A stretch of DNA of 64,000 nt from Pseudomonas sp. FeN3W (GTDB taxonomy: Bacteria; Pseudomonadota; Gammaproteobacteria; Pseudomonadales; Pseudomonadaceae): the NCBI GenBank assembly GCA_030263805.2, contig CP136010.1, positions 2,805,001-2,869,000 of the forward strand, written 5' to 3'. This document shows positions 1 through 8,688 of the stretch, piece after piece. A model generated the notes under the pieces. It had not been told where the DNA came from and made no database searches. It saw nothing but the letters and a program-made list of their open reading frames with translations. Made by a program: the position numbers and the translations under genes. Each line of letters starts with the position of its first letter. Positions within the stretch are counted from its first letter, which is position 1.

Positions 1-1
1 G

Positions 2-2023
2 GAGCAGGCCTTCATCCGCCTGCTGCCGGATGCCAAGCGCAGCCAGCACCGCGAGCTGATCATCCCGCCGCAGCCGCCGAGCGACAGCATCGCCATCGAG
101 GCTCACGGCCTGACCATGCGCTTCGGCGATTTCGTCGCGGTGGACCGGGTCAATTTCCGCATCGCTCGCGGTGAGATCTTCGGTTTCCTCGGCTCCAACG
201 GCTGCGGCAAGACCACCACCATGAAGATGCTCACCGGCCTGCTGCCCGCCAGCGAGGGCGAGGCGCTGCTGTTCGGCAAACCGGTGGACCCGCACGACAT
301 GCAGACCCGCCAGCGCGTCGGCTACATGTCCCAGGCCTTCTCGCTGTACAGCGAACTGAGCGTGCGGCAGAACCTCGACCTGCACGCGCGGCTGTTCCAC
401 CTGCCGGCAGAGCGGCGCGAGGCGCGCATCCAGGAGATGCTCGAACGCTTCGGCCTCAGCGGCGACGCCGAAAGCCTGCCCAGCAGCCTGCCGCTGGGCG
501 TGCGCCAGCGCCTGTCGCTGGCGGTGGCGGTGATCCACAACCCGGAAATCCTGATCCTCGACGAACCCACCTCGGGGGTCGATCCGGTGGCGCGCGACGG
601 TTTCTGGGAGCTCCTGGTGCAGCTGTCGCGCGAAGACGGCGTGACCATCTTCATCTCCACCCACTTCATGAACGAGGCACTGCGCTGCGACCGCATCTCG
701 CTGATGCACGCCGGGCGGGTGCTCGACAGCGACACGCCGCAGGCGCTGATGGCCAAGCGCGGGCTGCCGACGCTGGAAGCGACCTTTATCGCCTACCTGG
801 AAGAAGCCGCCGCCGCATGTGCTGCCGAACAGCCAGCAGCGCCGCTCGCCGCAACGAGCCGTCCCACCCAGACCACAGGCAATAACGCACGCCAGGCCCG
901 TTTCAGCCTGCGCCGCCTGCTCAGCTACACCCGCCGCGAGGCCATGGAGCTGCGCCGCGATCCGATCCGCGCGACGCTGGCCATGCTCGGCAGCGTGCTG
1001 CTGATGTTCATCATGGGCTACGGGGTCAGTTTCGACGTGGAGAACCTGACCTATGCCGTGCTCGACCGCGACCAGACCACCACCAGCCAGCATTACCTGC
1101 TGAACATGGCCGGCTCGCGCTACTTCATCGAGAAGGCGCCGCTGGCCAGCCATGCCGAGCTGGACCAGCGCCTGCGCAGCAACGACATCAGCCTGGCGGT
1201 GGAAATCCCGCCGAACTTCGGCCGCGACCTCAAGCGCGGTGCGGTCCCGCAAGTAGCGTTCTGGATCGATGGCGCCATGCCGATGCGTGCCGACACCGTC
1301 AAGGGCTATGTGCAGGGCATTCACCTGAGCTACCTGCAGCAACTGGCCCGCGAGGCCGGTGTCGATGGGCAGGTGTCACCGGCCGACGTCGCCATCCGCT
1401 ACCGCTACAACCCCGACGTGCAGAGCCTGCCGGCCATGGCGCCGGCGATGATTCCGCTGCTCTTGATGATGATCCCGGCGATGCTCACCGCCCTTGGCGT
1501 GGTGCGCGAGAAGGAACTGGGCTCGATCACCAACTTCTATGTCACGCCGACCACTCGCCTGGAATTCCTGCTCGGCAAACAGCTGCCCTACATCGCCCTG
1601 GGTATGTTCAACTTCGCCACCCTGGCACTGCTGGCGGTATTCGTCTTCGGCATCCCGATCAAGGGCAGCATTCTCACCCTCTGCCTTGGCGCGCTGCTCT
1701 ACGTCGCCTGCGCCACCGGTCTGGGCCTGCTGATGTCGTCGATCCTGAACAGCCAGATCGCGGCGATCTTCGGCACCACCATCGTCACGCTGCTGCCGGC
1801 GATCCAGTTCTCCGGGCTGATCCATCCGGTTTCGGCGATGGAGGGCGTCGGCGCCTTCCTCGGCAAGCTCTACCCGACCAGCCATTTCCTCATCATCAGC
1901 CGCGGGGTGTTCTCCAAATCGCTCGGCCTGGCCGAGCTGTATCCCTATTTCATTCCCATGCTGCTGGCCATTCCGCTGCTGACCCTGCTCAGCGTCGCCG
2001 GCCTGCGCAAGCAGGAGAAATGA
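2..2023 (+). CDS. rbbA: RbbA-like ABC transporter, ATPase-permease fusion (5' partial)
   Basis: Incomplete: the frame is open to the left window edge, so the N-terminal part, probably a first ABC ATPase domain, lies outside. Visible are one ABC ATPase domain with Walker A (GSNGCGKTTT), a degenerate signature (LPLGVRQRLSLA) and Walker B followed by the D-loop (ILILDEPTSGVD). A linker of about 60 residues follows, then an ABC-2 type permease domain with an N-terminal membrane segment (LGSVLLMFIMGYGV), a large extracytoplasmic region and about five C-terminal helices. This architecture fits RbbA/YhiH, a transporter partnered with YhhJ and an HlyD-like adaptor. The next permease gene starts one base after the stop, so the two form an operon. 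The substrate cannot be read from the sequence; efflux is the usual inference. Confidence 0.85.
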   Translation, partial: EQAFIRLLPDAKRSQHRELIIPPQPPSDSIAIEAHGLTMRFGDFVAVDRVNFRIARGEIFGFLGSNGCGKTTTMKMLTGLLPASEGEALLFGKPVDPHDMQTRQRVGYMSQAFSLYSELSVRQNLDLHARLFHLPAERREARIQEMLERFGLSGDAESLPSSLPLGVRQRLSLAVAVIHNPEILILDEPTSGVDPVARDGFWELLVQLSREDGVTIFISTHFMNEALRCDRISLMHAGRVLDSDTPQALMAKRGLPTLEATFIAYLEEAAAACAAEQPAAPLAATSRPTQTTGNNARQARFSLRRLLSYTRREAMELRRDPIRATLAMLGSVLLMFIMGYGVSFDVENLTYAVLDRDQTTTSQHYLLNMAGSRYFIEKAPLASHAELDQRLRSNDISLAVEIPPNFGRDLKRGAVPQVAFWIDGAMPMRADTVKGYVQGIHLSYLQQLAREAGVDGQVSPADVAIRYRYNPDVQSLPAMAPAMIPLLLMMIPAMLTALGVVREKELGSITNFYVTPTTRLEFLLGKQLPYIALGMFNFATLALLAVFVFGIPIKGSILTLCLGALLYVACATGLGLLMSSILNSQIAAIFGTTIVTLLPAIQFSGLIHPVSAMEGVGAFLGKLYPTSHFLIISRGVFSKSLGLAELYPYFIPMLLAIPLLTLLSVAGLRKQEK

Positions 2024-2024
2024 C

Positions 2025-3152
2025 ATGGGCGGCCTGCGACGCAAACTCGGCAACATCTTCCAACTCGGCCTCAAGGAACTGCGCAGCCTCTACCGCGACC
2101 CGGCGATGCTGGTGCTGATCATCTATTCGTTCACCCTGGCCATCTACGAAGGCGCCACGGCAGTTCCCGAGGCGCCGCACCGGGCGAGCATCGCGGTGGT
2201 CGACGAGGACCGCTCGCAGGCCTCGCTGCGTATCATCAATGCCTTCCAGCTACCCTACTTCATCGAGCCGAAAGCCATCACCCTGCAGGAAATGGACAGC
2301 GGCATGGACGACGGCCTCTATACCTTCACCCTGAACATCCCGCCGCGCTTCCAGGAGGACCTGCTCGCCGGCCGCCAGCCGACCATCCAGCTCAACGTCG
2401 ATGCCACCCAGGTCAGCCAGGCGTTCACCGGCGCCGGGCACATTCAGCAGATCATCGCCAGCGAAACCGCCGAGTTCGTCCGTCGCTACCGCAGTGAAGA
2501 CGCCCTGCCCGTCGAAGCGGTGGTGCGCACCGCGTTCAACCCCAACCTCAGCCGGGCCTGGTTCGGCGCGGTGAACGAGGTGATCAACCAGATCACCATG
2601 CTGGCGATCATCCTCACCGGCGCGGCGCTGATCCGCGAGCGCGAGCACGGCACCATCGAGCACCTGCTGGTGATGCCAGTGACGCCGTTCGAGATCATGG
2701 TCGGCAAGGTCTGGGCCATGGGCCTGGTGGTGCTGGCGGCAGCGGCGTTTGCCCTGCGCTTCGTCGTCGAGGGCTGGCTGGACATCCCGATCCAGGGCTC
2801 GCTGTGGCTGTTCGCCGGGGGCGCGGCGCTGCACCTGTTCGCCGCCACCTCGATGGGCATCTTCTTCGGCACGGTGGCGCGCTCCATGCCGCAGCTGGGC
2901 CTCTTGGTGATTCTCACGCTGATCCCGCTGCAGATCCTCTCCGGTGGCGTGACGCCGCGCGAGAGCATGCCCGGGCTGGTGCAGAACATCATGCTGGTGG
3001 CACCCACCACGCATTTCGTCGAGCTGGCGCAGGCGATCCTGTTCCGCAGCGCCGGCCCGTCCATCGTCTGGCCGCAGCTGCTCGCCCTGGGCTTGATCGG
3101 CACGGTGTTCTTCATCGGAGCGCTGTCGCGACTGCGGGTGTCGTTGCGCTAG
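2025..3152 (+). CDS. yhhJ: ABC-2 type permease, YhhJ-like
   Basis: A 375-residue inner-membrane permease. It has an N-terminal anchor helix (AMLVLIIYSFTLAIYEGA), a periplasmic domain of about 150 residues, and five or six C-terminal helices beginning with NQITMLAIILTGAALIRERE. The RERExGTIEHLLVMPVTPFEIMVGK stretch is typical of the ABC-2 family seen in YhhJ/YbhS/YbhR proteins. It starts one base after the stop of the upstream ATPase-permease, so it is probably translationally coupled to it and forms the second half of the pore. Family assignment is secure; substrate is unknown. Confidence 0.85.
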   Translation: MGGLRRKLGNIFQLGLKELRSLYRDPAMLVLIIYSFTLAIYEGATAVPEAPHRASIAVVDEDRSQASLRIINAFQLPYFIEPKAITLQEMDSGMDDGLYTFTLNIPPRFQEDLLAGRQPTIQLNVDATQVSQAFTGAGHIQQIIASETAEFVRRYRSEDALPVEAVVRTAFNPNLSRAWFGAVNEVINQITMLAIILTGAALIREREHGTIEHLLVMPVTPFEIMVGKVWAMGLVVLAAAAFALRFVVEGWLDIPIQGSLWLFAGGAALHLFAATSMGIFFGTVARSMPQLGLLVILTLIPLQILSGGVTPRESMPGLVQNIMLVAPTTHFVELAQAILFRSAGPSIVWPQLLALGLIGTVFFIGALSRLRVSLR

Positions 3153-3239
3153 CGGCGCTCCTCAAAGCACCCGCATCACCGGGGCAACCGCTCTAGCCCA
3201 GAGCTTTATGGCATCACGCCAGCACTCTGTGTTTATGTT

Positions 3240-3257
3240 GGTAACCACACGGTTACC
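3240..3257. promoter_or_regulatory. Inverted repeat upstream of rfbB
   Basis: A perfect 7-4-7 inverted repeat, GGTAACC-acac-GGTTACC, about 105 bases before rfbB, in the 209-bp gap after the ABC permease gene. It could be an operator or a small hairpin in the leader. No run of T follows it, so it is not a convincing terminator. Function is inferred from position only. Confidence 0.3.
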
Positions 3258-3361
3258 CGACGCTCCGAAGCGCTCGGGAATTTTTGTATCAGTGGCCGGT
3301 CTATCGTGCCGACATGCTAAGAGCCTGATGCTCGACAGCGCGCCAAGGAAGCCCCATCACT

Positions 3362-4432
3362 ATGCGCATTCTCGTTACTGGCGGTGCCGGATTCATCGGC
3401 TCCGCACTGATCCGTCACCTCATCCTCGATACCGAGCACAGCGTGCTCAACCTGGACAAACTGACCTATGCCGGCAACCTCGAGTCGCTGGCCAGCGTGG
3501 AAGGCAACCCGCGCTATCAGTTCCTTCAGGCCGACATCGCCGATCGTGAGCGGGTCAGCGAGGCGCTGCTGGACTTCCAGCCAGACGCCATCATGCATCT
3601 GGCCGCCGAATCCCACGTCGACCGCTCCATCGACGGCCCGGCCGAATTCATCCAGACCAACATCGTCGGCACCTATCAGCTGCTGGAGGCCACCCGCGCC
3701 TACTGGCAGAGCCTGCCGGCCGAGCGCCGCGAGGCCTTCCGCTTCCACCACATCTCCACCGACGAGGTGTATGGCGACCTGCACGGCGTCGACGACCTGT
3801 TCACCGAAACCACACCCTACGCGCCCAGCTCGCCCTATTCGGCCAGCAAGGCTTCGTCCGACCACCTGGTGCGCGCCTGGCAACGCACCTACGGGCTGCC
3901 GGTGCTGGTGACCAACTGCTCGAACAACTACGGGCCGTTCCACTTCCCCGAAAAGCTGATCCCGCTGGTGATCCTCAACGCCCTCGATGGCAAGCCGCTG
4001 CCGGTCTACGGCGACGGCTCGCAGATCCGCGACTGGTTGTTCGTCGAGGACCACGCCCGCGCGCTGCTGAAGGTGGTGAGCGAAGGCGAGGTCGGCGAGA
4101 CCTACAACATCGGCGGTCACAACGAGCAGAAGAACATCGAGGTGGTGCGCGGTATCTGCGCGCTGCTGGAAGAGCTGGCGCCGAGCAAGCCTGCCGGGCT
4201 CGCCCGTTATGAAGACCTGATCACCTTCGTCAAGGATCGTCCGGGCCACGACCTGCGCTACGCCATCGACGCCAGCAAGATCGAGCGCGAGCTCGGCTGG
4301 GTGCCGCAGGAAACCTTCCAGACCGGCCTGCGCAAGACCGTGCAGTGGTACCTGGACAACCTCGAATGGTGCCGTCGCGTTCAGGACGGCAGCTATCAAC
4401 GCGAGCGCCTTGGCGCCCTGGAGAACGCATGA
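3362..4432 (+). CDS. rfbB: dTDP-glucose 4,6-dehydratase
   Basis: The 356-residue enzyme converts dTDP-D-glucose to dTDP-4-keto-6-deoxyglucose, the second step of dTDP-L-rhamnose synthesis. It is a cytoplasmic extended SDR: NAD-binding GGAGFIG at residues 7-13, the STDEVYG motif, and the catalytic YSASK motif. Length is normal. An AAGGAAG ribosome site lies about 11 bases before the ATG. The stop overlaps the rfbA start (ATGA), so this is the first gene of a four-gene rfbBACD operon. The gene is also called rmlB. Confidence 0.97.
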   Translation: MRILVTGGAGFIGSALIRHLILDTEHSVLNLDKLTYAGNLESLASVEGNPRYQFLQADIADRERVSEALLDFQPDAIMHLAAESHVDRSIDGPAEFIQTNIVGTYQLLEATRAYWQSLPAERREAFRFHHISTDEVYGDLHGVDDLFTETTPYAPSSPYSASKASSDHLVRAWQRTYGLPVLVTNCSNNYGPFHFPEKLIPLVILNALDGKPLPVYGDGSQIRDWLFVEDHARALLKVVSEGEVGETYNIGGHNEQKNIEVVRGICALLEELAPSKPAGLARYEDLITFVKDRPGHDLRYAIDASKIERELGWVPQETFQTGLRKTVQWYLDNLEWCRRVQDGSYQRERLGALENA

Positions 4433-5301
4433 AAGGAATCATCCTCGCCGGAGGCTCCGGCACCCGTCTGCACCCCATCACCCTTGGCGTATCCAAGCAG
4501 CTGCTGCCGATCTACGACAAGCCGATGGCCTACTACCCGATTTCGGTGCTGATGCTCGCCGGCATCCGCGACATCCTGGTCATTTCCACGCCACAGGATC
4601 TGCCGCAGTACAAGAACCTGCTGGGTGACGGCAGCCAGTTCGGGGTCAACTTCAGCTACGCCGAGCAGCCCTCGCCGGACGGCCTGGCGCAGGCCTTCCT
4701 GATCGGCGAAGAGTTCATCGGCGACGATTCGGTGTGCCTGATCCTCGGCGACAACATCTTCCACGGCCAGCACTTCACCGAGAAACTGCAACGCGCCGCG
4801 GCCCAGCCAAGCGGCGCCACCGTGTTCGGTTACTGGGTCAAGGACCCGGAGCGCTTCGGCGTGATCGACTTCGACGAGAGCGGCAAGGCGCTGTCCATCG
4901 AGGAAAAGCCGAAGAAGCCCAAGTCCAGCTACGCGGTGACCGGCCTGTACTTCTACGACAACGACGTGATCGAGATCGCCAAGTCGATCAAGCCCTCGCC
5001 ACGCGGCGAGCTGGAGATCACCGACGTCAATATGGCCTACCTCGAGCGCGGCGACCTCAACGTCGAACGCTTCGGCCGCGGCTTCGCCTGGCTCGACACC
5101 GGCACCCACGACAGCCTGCTGGAAGCCTCGCAGTACGTGCAGACCATCGAGCACCGCCAGGGCCTGAAGGTTGCCTGCCTGGAGGAAATCGCCTACCAGA
5201 ACAAGTGGATCGATCGCGAGCAGCTGCTGCGCCGCGCCGATGCCCTGGGCAAGACCGGCTACGGCCAGTACCTGTTCAAGCTGGCGGGTGAAGACGCATG
5301 A
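4429..5301 (+). CDS. rfbA: Glucose-1-phosphate thymidylyltransferase
   Basis: A 290-residue nucleotidyltransferase joining dTTP and glucose-1-phosphate into dTDP-glucose, the first step of dTDP-rhamnose synthesis. The N-terminus MKGIILAGGSGTRLHP carries the nucleotide-binding signature, followed by KQLLPIYDKPMAYYP. I chose the ATG at 4429 because it starts exactly at the family N-terminus and overlaps the rfbB stop by four bases; an upstream in-frame ATG at 4345 lies wholly inside rfbB. The 3' end overlaps rfbC by four bases. Confidence 0.97.
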   Translation: MKGIILAGGSGTRLHPITLGVSKQLLPIYDKPMAYYPISVLMLAGIRDILVISTPQDLPQYKNLLGDGSQFGVNFSYAEQPSPDGLAQAFLIGEEFIGDDSVCLILGDNIFHGQHFTEKLQRAAAQPSGATVFGYWVKDPERFGVIDFDESGKALSIEEKPKKPKSSYAVTGLYFYDNDVIEIAKSIKPSPRGELEITDVNMAYLERGDLNVERFGRGFAWLDTGTHDSLLEASQYVQTIEHRQGLKVACLEEIAYQNKWIDREQLLRRADALGKTGYGQYLFKLAGEDA

Positions 5302-5843
5302 AAGTGATCGAAACCTGCATTCCCGACGTACTGATCATCGAGCCCAAGGTCTTCGGCGACGAACGCGGTTTCTTCTACGAGAGCTTCAACGCGGCCGCTT
5401 TCGAAGCGGCCACGGGGCTCAAGCGACAGTTCGTCCAGGACAATCACTCCAAGTCCCAGCGCGGCGTGCTGCGCGGTCTGCATTACCAGATCCAGCAGCC
5501 GCAGGGAAAACTGGTGCGGGTAGTGGCCGGCGAGGTGTTCGATGTCGCCGTCGACCTGCGCAGGAGTTCACCGAGCTTCGGCCGCTGGTGCGGCACTCAC
5601 CTGAGTGCGCAGAACCAGCGCCAACTGTGGATTCCCGAAGGTTTCGCGCACGGTTTCGTGGTGCTCAGCGAAACTGCCGAATTTCTCTACAAGACCACCG
5701 ACTACTACGCGCCGGAGCACGAGCGCAGCCTGCTGTGGAACGATCCGGAGCTCGGCATCGAATGGCCGTTCGACGAAGCACCACAACTGTCCGCGAAGGA
5801 CCAGGCTGGCAAGCGCCTCAGCGATGCGGAGCTGTTTCCATGA
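5298..5843 (+). CDS. rfbC: dTDP-4-dehydrorhamnose 3,5-epimerase
   Basis: A 181-residue cupin-fold epimerase, third enzyme of dTDP-L-rhamnose synthesis. Typical features are FGDERGFFYESFN, QDNHSKSQRGVLRGLHYQ (with the catalytic histidine) and WIPEGFAHGFVVLSE. It overlaps both neighbours through ATGA junctions. Length matches the family. Confidence 0.96.
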   Translation: MKVIETCIPDVLIIEPKVFGDERGFFYESFNAAAFEAATGLKRQFVQDNHSKSQRGVLRGLHYQIQQPQGKLVRVVAGEVFDVAVDLRRSSPSFGRWCGTHLSAQNQRQLWIPEGFAHGFVVLSETAEFLYKTTDYYAPEHERSLLWNDPELGIEWPFDEAPQLSAKDQAGKRLSDAELFP

Positions 5844-6754
5844 AAATCCTGATCACCGGCAGCACGGGCCAGCTCGCCCGCGAGCTGCAGTTGGAGCTGG
5901 CGGGCGCCGGCAAGCTGCTGGCGCTTGGGCACAACGCACTGGATCTGGCTGATCCGGAGCAGATTCGCGAGCAGGTGCGCCTGTTGCGGCCGGACCTGAT
6001 CATCAATGCGGCGGCCTACACCGCCGTCGACCCGGCGGAAAGCCACCGTGAGCTGGCCTTCGCGGTCAATGCGCGCGGGCCGCAGGTACTCGCCGAAGAG
6101 GCTGCACGTCTTGGCGTGCCGCTGATCCACTATTCCACCGACTACGTGTTCGACGGCCGCAAGGCCGAGCCCTACAGCGAGGCGGACGTGCCACAGCCGC
6201 TCAGCGTCTACGGCGCCAGCAAGCTGGCCGGCGAACAGGCGATTCAGGCCGCCGGTTGCGAGTACCTGATCCTGCGTACCAGTTGGGTCTATTCGCAGCA
6301 CGGCAAGAACTTTCTGCTGACCATGCAGCGCCTGCTGCAGGAGCGCGATGCGCTGTCGGTGGTCAGCGACGAGATCGGTGCACCGACCTGGGCCGCCACC
6401 ATCGCCCGTACCACGGCAGAAATGGTGCGCAAGCGAAGTGCAGGCGAAGCAGGCCCCAGCGGCCTGTATCACCTCACAGCCAGTGGCGAGACCTCCTGGC
6501 ACGGCTTCGCCTGCAGCATTGCCGAGCAGCTTCGTCAGCAGGGCCGTCTGCGCGCCGAGATCACGCCGATCCTGTCGAAGGATTACCCGACCGCCGCCCA
6601 GCGCCCGCTCAACTCCCGCCTGAACTGTGCACGCCTGCAACACGAATGGGGCATCCGCCTGCCGGACTGGGAGACGGCATTGCACGAGTGCCTTGCCCGA
6701 TCCCGGCACGTCGACGCAGCGAGTGCGCCCCAAACCGCTGCAGCCGGCCGTTAG
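5840..6754 (+). CDS. rfbD: dTDP-4-dehydrorhamnose reductase
   Basis: A 304-residue SDR-type reductase making dTDP-L-rhamnose, the final step. It has the N-terminal nucleotide-binding motif GSTGQLA, NAAAYTAVDPAE, STDYVFDG and the catalytic YGASK. The chosen ATG at 5840 overlaps the rfbC stop and begins at the family N-terminus MKILITGSTGQ; longer in-frame starts would run back through rfbC. Last gene of rfbBACD. The rhamnose is presumably used for cell-surface glycans, although no glycosyltransferase gene is adjacent here. Confidence 0.95.
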   Translation: MKILITGSTGQLARELQLELAGAGKLLALGHNALDLADPEQIREQVRLLRPDLIINAAAYTAVDPAESHRELAFAVNARGPQVLAEEAARLGVPLIHYSTDYVFDGRKAEPYSEADVPQPLSVYGASKLAGEQAIQAAGCEYLILRTSWVYSQHGKNFLLTMQRLLQERDALSVVSDEIGAPTWAATIARTTAEMVRKRSAGEAGPSGLYHLTASGETSWHGFACSIAEQLRQQGRLRAEITPILSKDYPTAAQRPLNSRLNCARLQHEWGIRLPDWETALHECLARSRHVDAASAPQTAAAGR

Positions 6755-6879
6755 GGCAAGCAGCGGCTGAGCACCTCGACCGCCCTGTCATTCCAGTCCA
6801 AGCCGGTCGGCTCGATAAGCGACGCTGAACGCCGGTACGCTCTGCGTGCATAATGCGCCCGACATCCAGGCGCCCACGC

Positions 6880-8688
6880 ATGACTGCATTGCATCCTCCC
6901 CGTCGCCCTCGCTGGCGCAACCTCGCCCTGCTGGCCTTGCTGCTCGCGCCTCTGCTCTGGCCGCTGCAACAGCTCGCCGAGCGCTACTACCGCAACGAGC
7001 TGACCGAGCAGAACCGTCAGACCCTCGATCTCTATGTCGCCAACCTGCTCGGCACGCTGAACCGCTACGAGGTATTGCCGCGCATCCTCGGCGACCTGCC
7101 AGCTTTGCGAGCAGTCCTGCAGCAGGCCGAAGCACCGGCCGTGCGGGACGATGCCAATCGCTTGCTCAAACGCCTGCGCAACCAGACCGGCGCCGACGTG
7201 ATCTACCTGATGAACACGCAAGGCAATACGCTTGCAGCTTCCAACTGGGACGAGGAAGACAGCTTCGTCGACCGCAACTTCGCCTTCCGCCCCTATTTTC
7301 GTCAGGCCATGGAGGGTCGCCTGGGGCGTTTCTTCGGCCTCGGCACCACCTCCGGCAAGCGCGGTTACTACTTCGGCGCCGCCGTGCGCGACGAGCGCGG
7401 CATCCTCGGCGTGCTGGTGGTCAAGGTCGACCTCGACCACACCGAGACGCTCTGGGGCAATACCCCGGAGCAACTACTGGTGACCGACAACTTCGGCGTG
7501 GTCATTCTGACCTCGCAACCGCAGTGGCGGTTTCGCGCCACCCGCGCGCTGGAAGCTGACGAACGCGAGCAGATCGCCTCCGACCAGCCCTACCCAACTC
7601 TGCAGCCGCGCCACCTGACCCTGGACATCGATGCCTGGCTGATCCAGAGCCGTGAACTCAAGGAGACCGGTTGGACGGTGCGCATCCTTGCGCCGATCAA
7701 CCTGATCGAGCGACCGGTGCGCACCGTGGTCGCCATCGGCGCTGCCACCCTGCTTGCTCTGCTGCTCTGGCTCGGCCTGCTGATGCAGCGCCGCCGACAC
7801 TTCATCGAACGCCTGGCACTGGACAGCCAGGCGCGACAGCAGCTCGAACAACGCGTGCTGGAGCGCACCCACGACCTCGAAGCGCTGAACAGCCGGCTGA
7901 AGATCGAGGTGCTGGAACGCGAGCAGGCCCAGCAGGAACTGGTGCGCGCCCAGGACGAGTTGCTGCAGGCCGGCAAGCTGTCGGCGCTGGGCACCATGTC
8001 GGCGAGCATCAGCCACGAGCTCAACCAGCCGCTGGCGGCGATCCGCAGCTATGCCGACAATGCCGGCGTGCTGCTCGACCAGCAGCGCAACGCCGAAGCC
8101 CGTGACAACCTCAGGCTGATCAGCGAACTGACCGCGCGCATGGCGTCGATCATCGCCCACCTGCGCGCCTTCGCCCGCCGCGACCAGCACGCGCCGGAAC
8201 GGGTGGCGCTGCAGCCGGCATTGGACGACGCCCTCGCCTTGCTCGCCAAGCGCCGCCAGGCCATGGGTGTCGAGCTGATCCGCGATCTACCGGAAGCGAC
8301 CCTGTGGGTGCAGGCCGGCGAAACGCGGCTGCGGCAGATCCTCGCCAACCTGCTGGCCAACGCCCTCGATGCGCTGGCCGAGCGACCGCAGCCGCGGCGC
8401 ATCTGGCTGCGCGCCGAGCAGCAGGGTGACGGCGTGCTGCTGACCCTGCGCGACAACGGCCCCGGCTTCAGCGAGCAAGCGCTGCAGCGCGCCCGCGAGC
8501 CGTTCTTCACCACCAAGACCAGCGCCCAGGGCCTCGGCCTCGGCCTGGCGATCTGCGATACCCTCAGCCGCGCCCTGGGCGGCGAGTTGCGCATGAGCAA
8601 CCACCCCGAGGGCGGCGCCCAGCTCAACCTGTTTCTGCGCTGCGCCGAGCCTGGCGTCGCCTTCCCCAGCGAGGACCATTTTCAATGA
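6880..8688 (+). CDS. dctB: C4-dicarboxylate sensor histidine kinase DctB
   Basis: A 602-residue inner-membrane sensor kinase. Domains: membrane helix near residues 14-30, periplasmic Cache-type sensor to about residue 280, second helix (VVAIGAATLLALLLWLGLLM), coiled coil, a HisKA domain with the phospho-acceptor at His379 (SISHELNQPLAAI), and an HATPase domain (NALDAL, DNGPGF, GLGLGLAI). The family senses succinate, fumarate and malate. The 3' end overlaps dctD by four bases. An alternative in-frame ATG at 6853 would add nine residues; neither start has a strong ribosome site. The downstream TRAP operon supports the assignment. Confidence 0.93.
   Translation: MTALHPPRRPRWRNLALLALLLAPLLWPLQQLAERYYRNELTEQNRQTLDLYVANLLGTLNRYEVLPRILGDLPALRAVLQQAEAPAVRDDANRLLKRLRNQTGADVIYLMNTQGNTLAASNWDEEDSFVDRNFAFRPYFRQAMEGRLGRFFGLGTTSGKRGYYFGAAVRDERGILGVLVVKVDLDHTETLWGNTPEQLLVTDNFGVVILTSQPQWRFRATRALEADEREQIASDQPYPTLQPRHLTLDIDAWLIQSRELKETGWTVRILAPINLIERPVRTVVAIGAATLLALLLWLGLLMQRRRHFIERLALDSQARQQLEQRVLERTHDLEALNSRLKIEVLEREQAQQELVRAQDELLQAGKLSALGTMSASISHELNQPLAAIRSYADNAGVLLDQQRNAEARDNLRLISELTARMASIIAHLRAFARRDQHAPERVALQPALDDALALLAKRRQAMGVELIRDLPEATLWVQAGETRLRQILANLLANALDALAERPQPRRIWLRAEQQGDGVLLTLRDNGPGFSEQALQRAREPFFTTKTSAQGLGLGLAICDTLSRALGGELRMSNHPEGGAQLNLFLRCAEPGVAFPSEDHFQ

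Noticed and set aside
5171..5839. Upstream extension of rfbD into rfbC
   Set aside because: The frame is open but the rmlD-family N-terminus begins at 5840 and overlaps the rfbC stop in the same way as the other genes of the operon.
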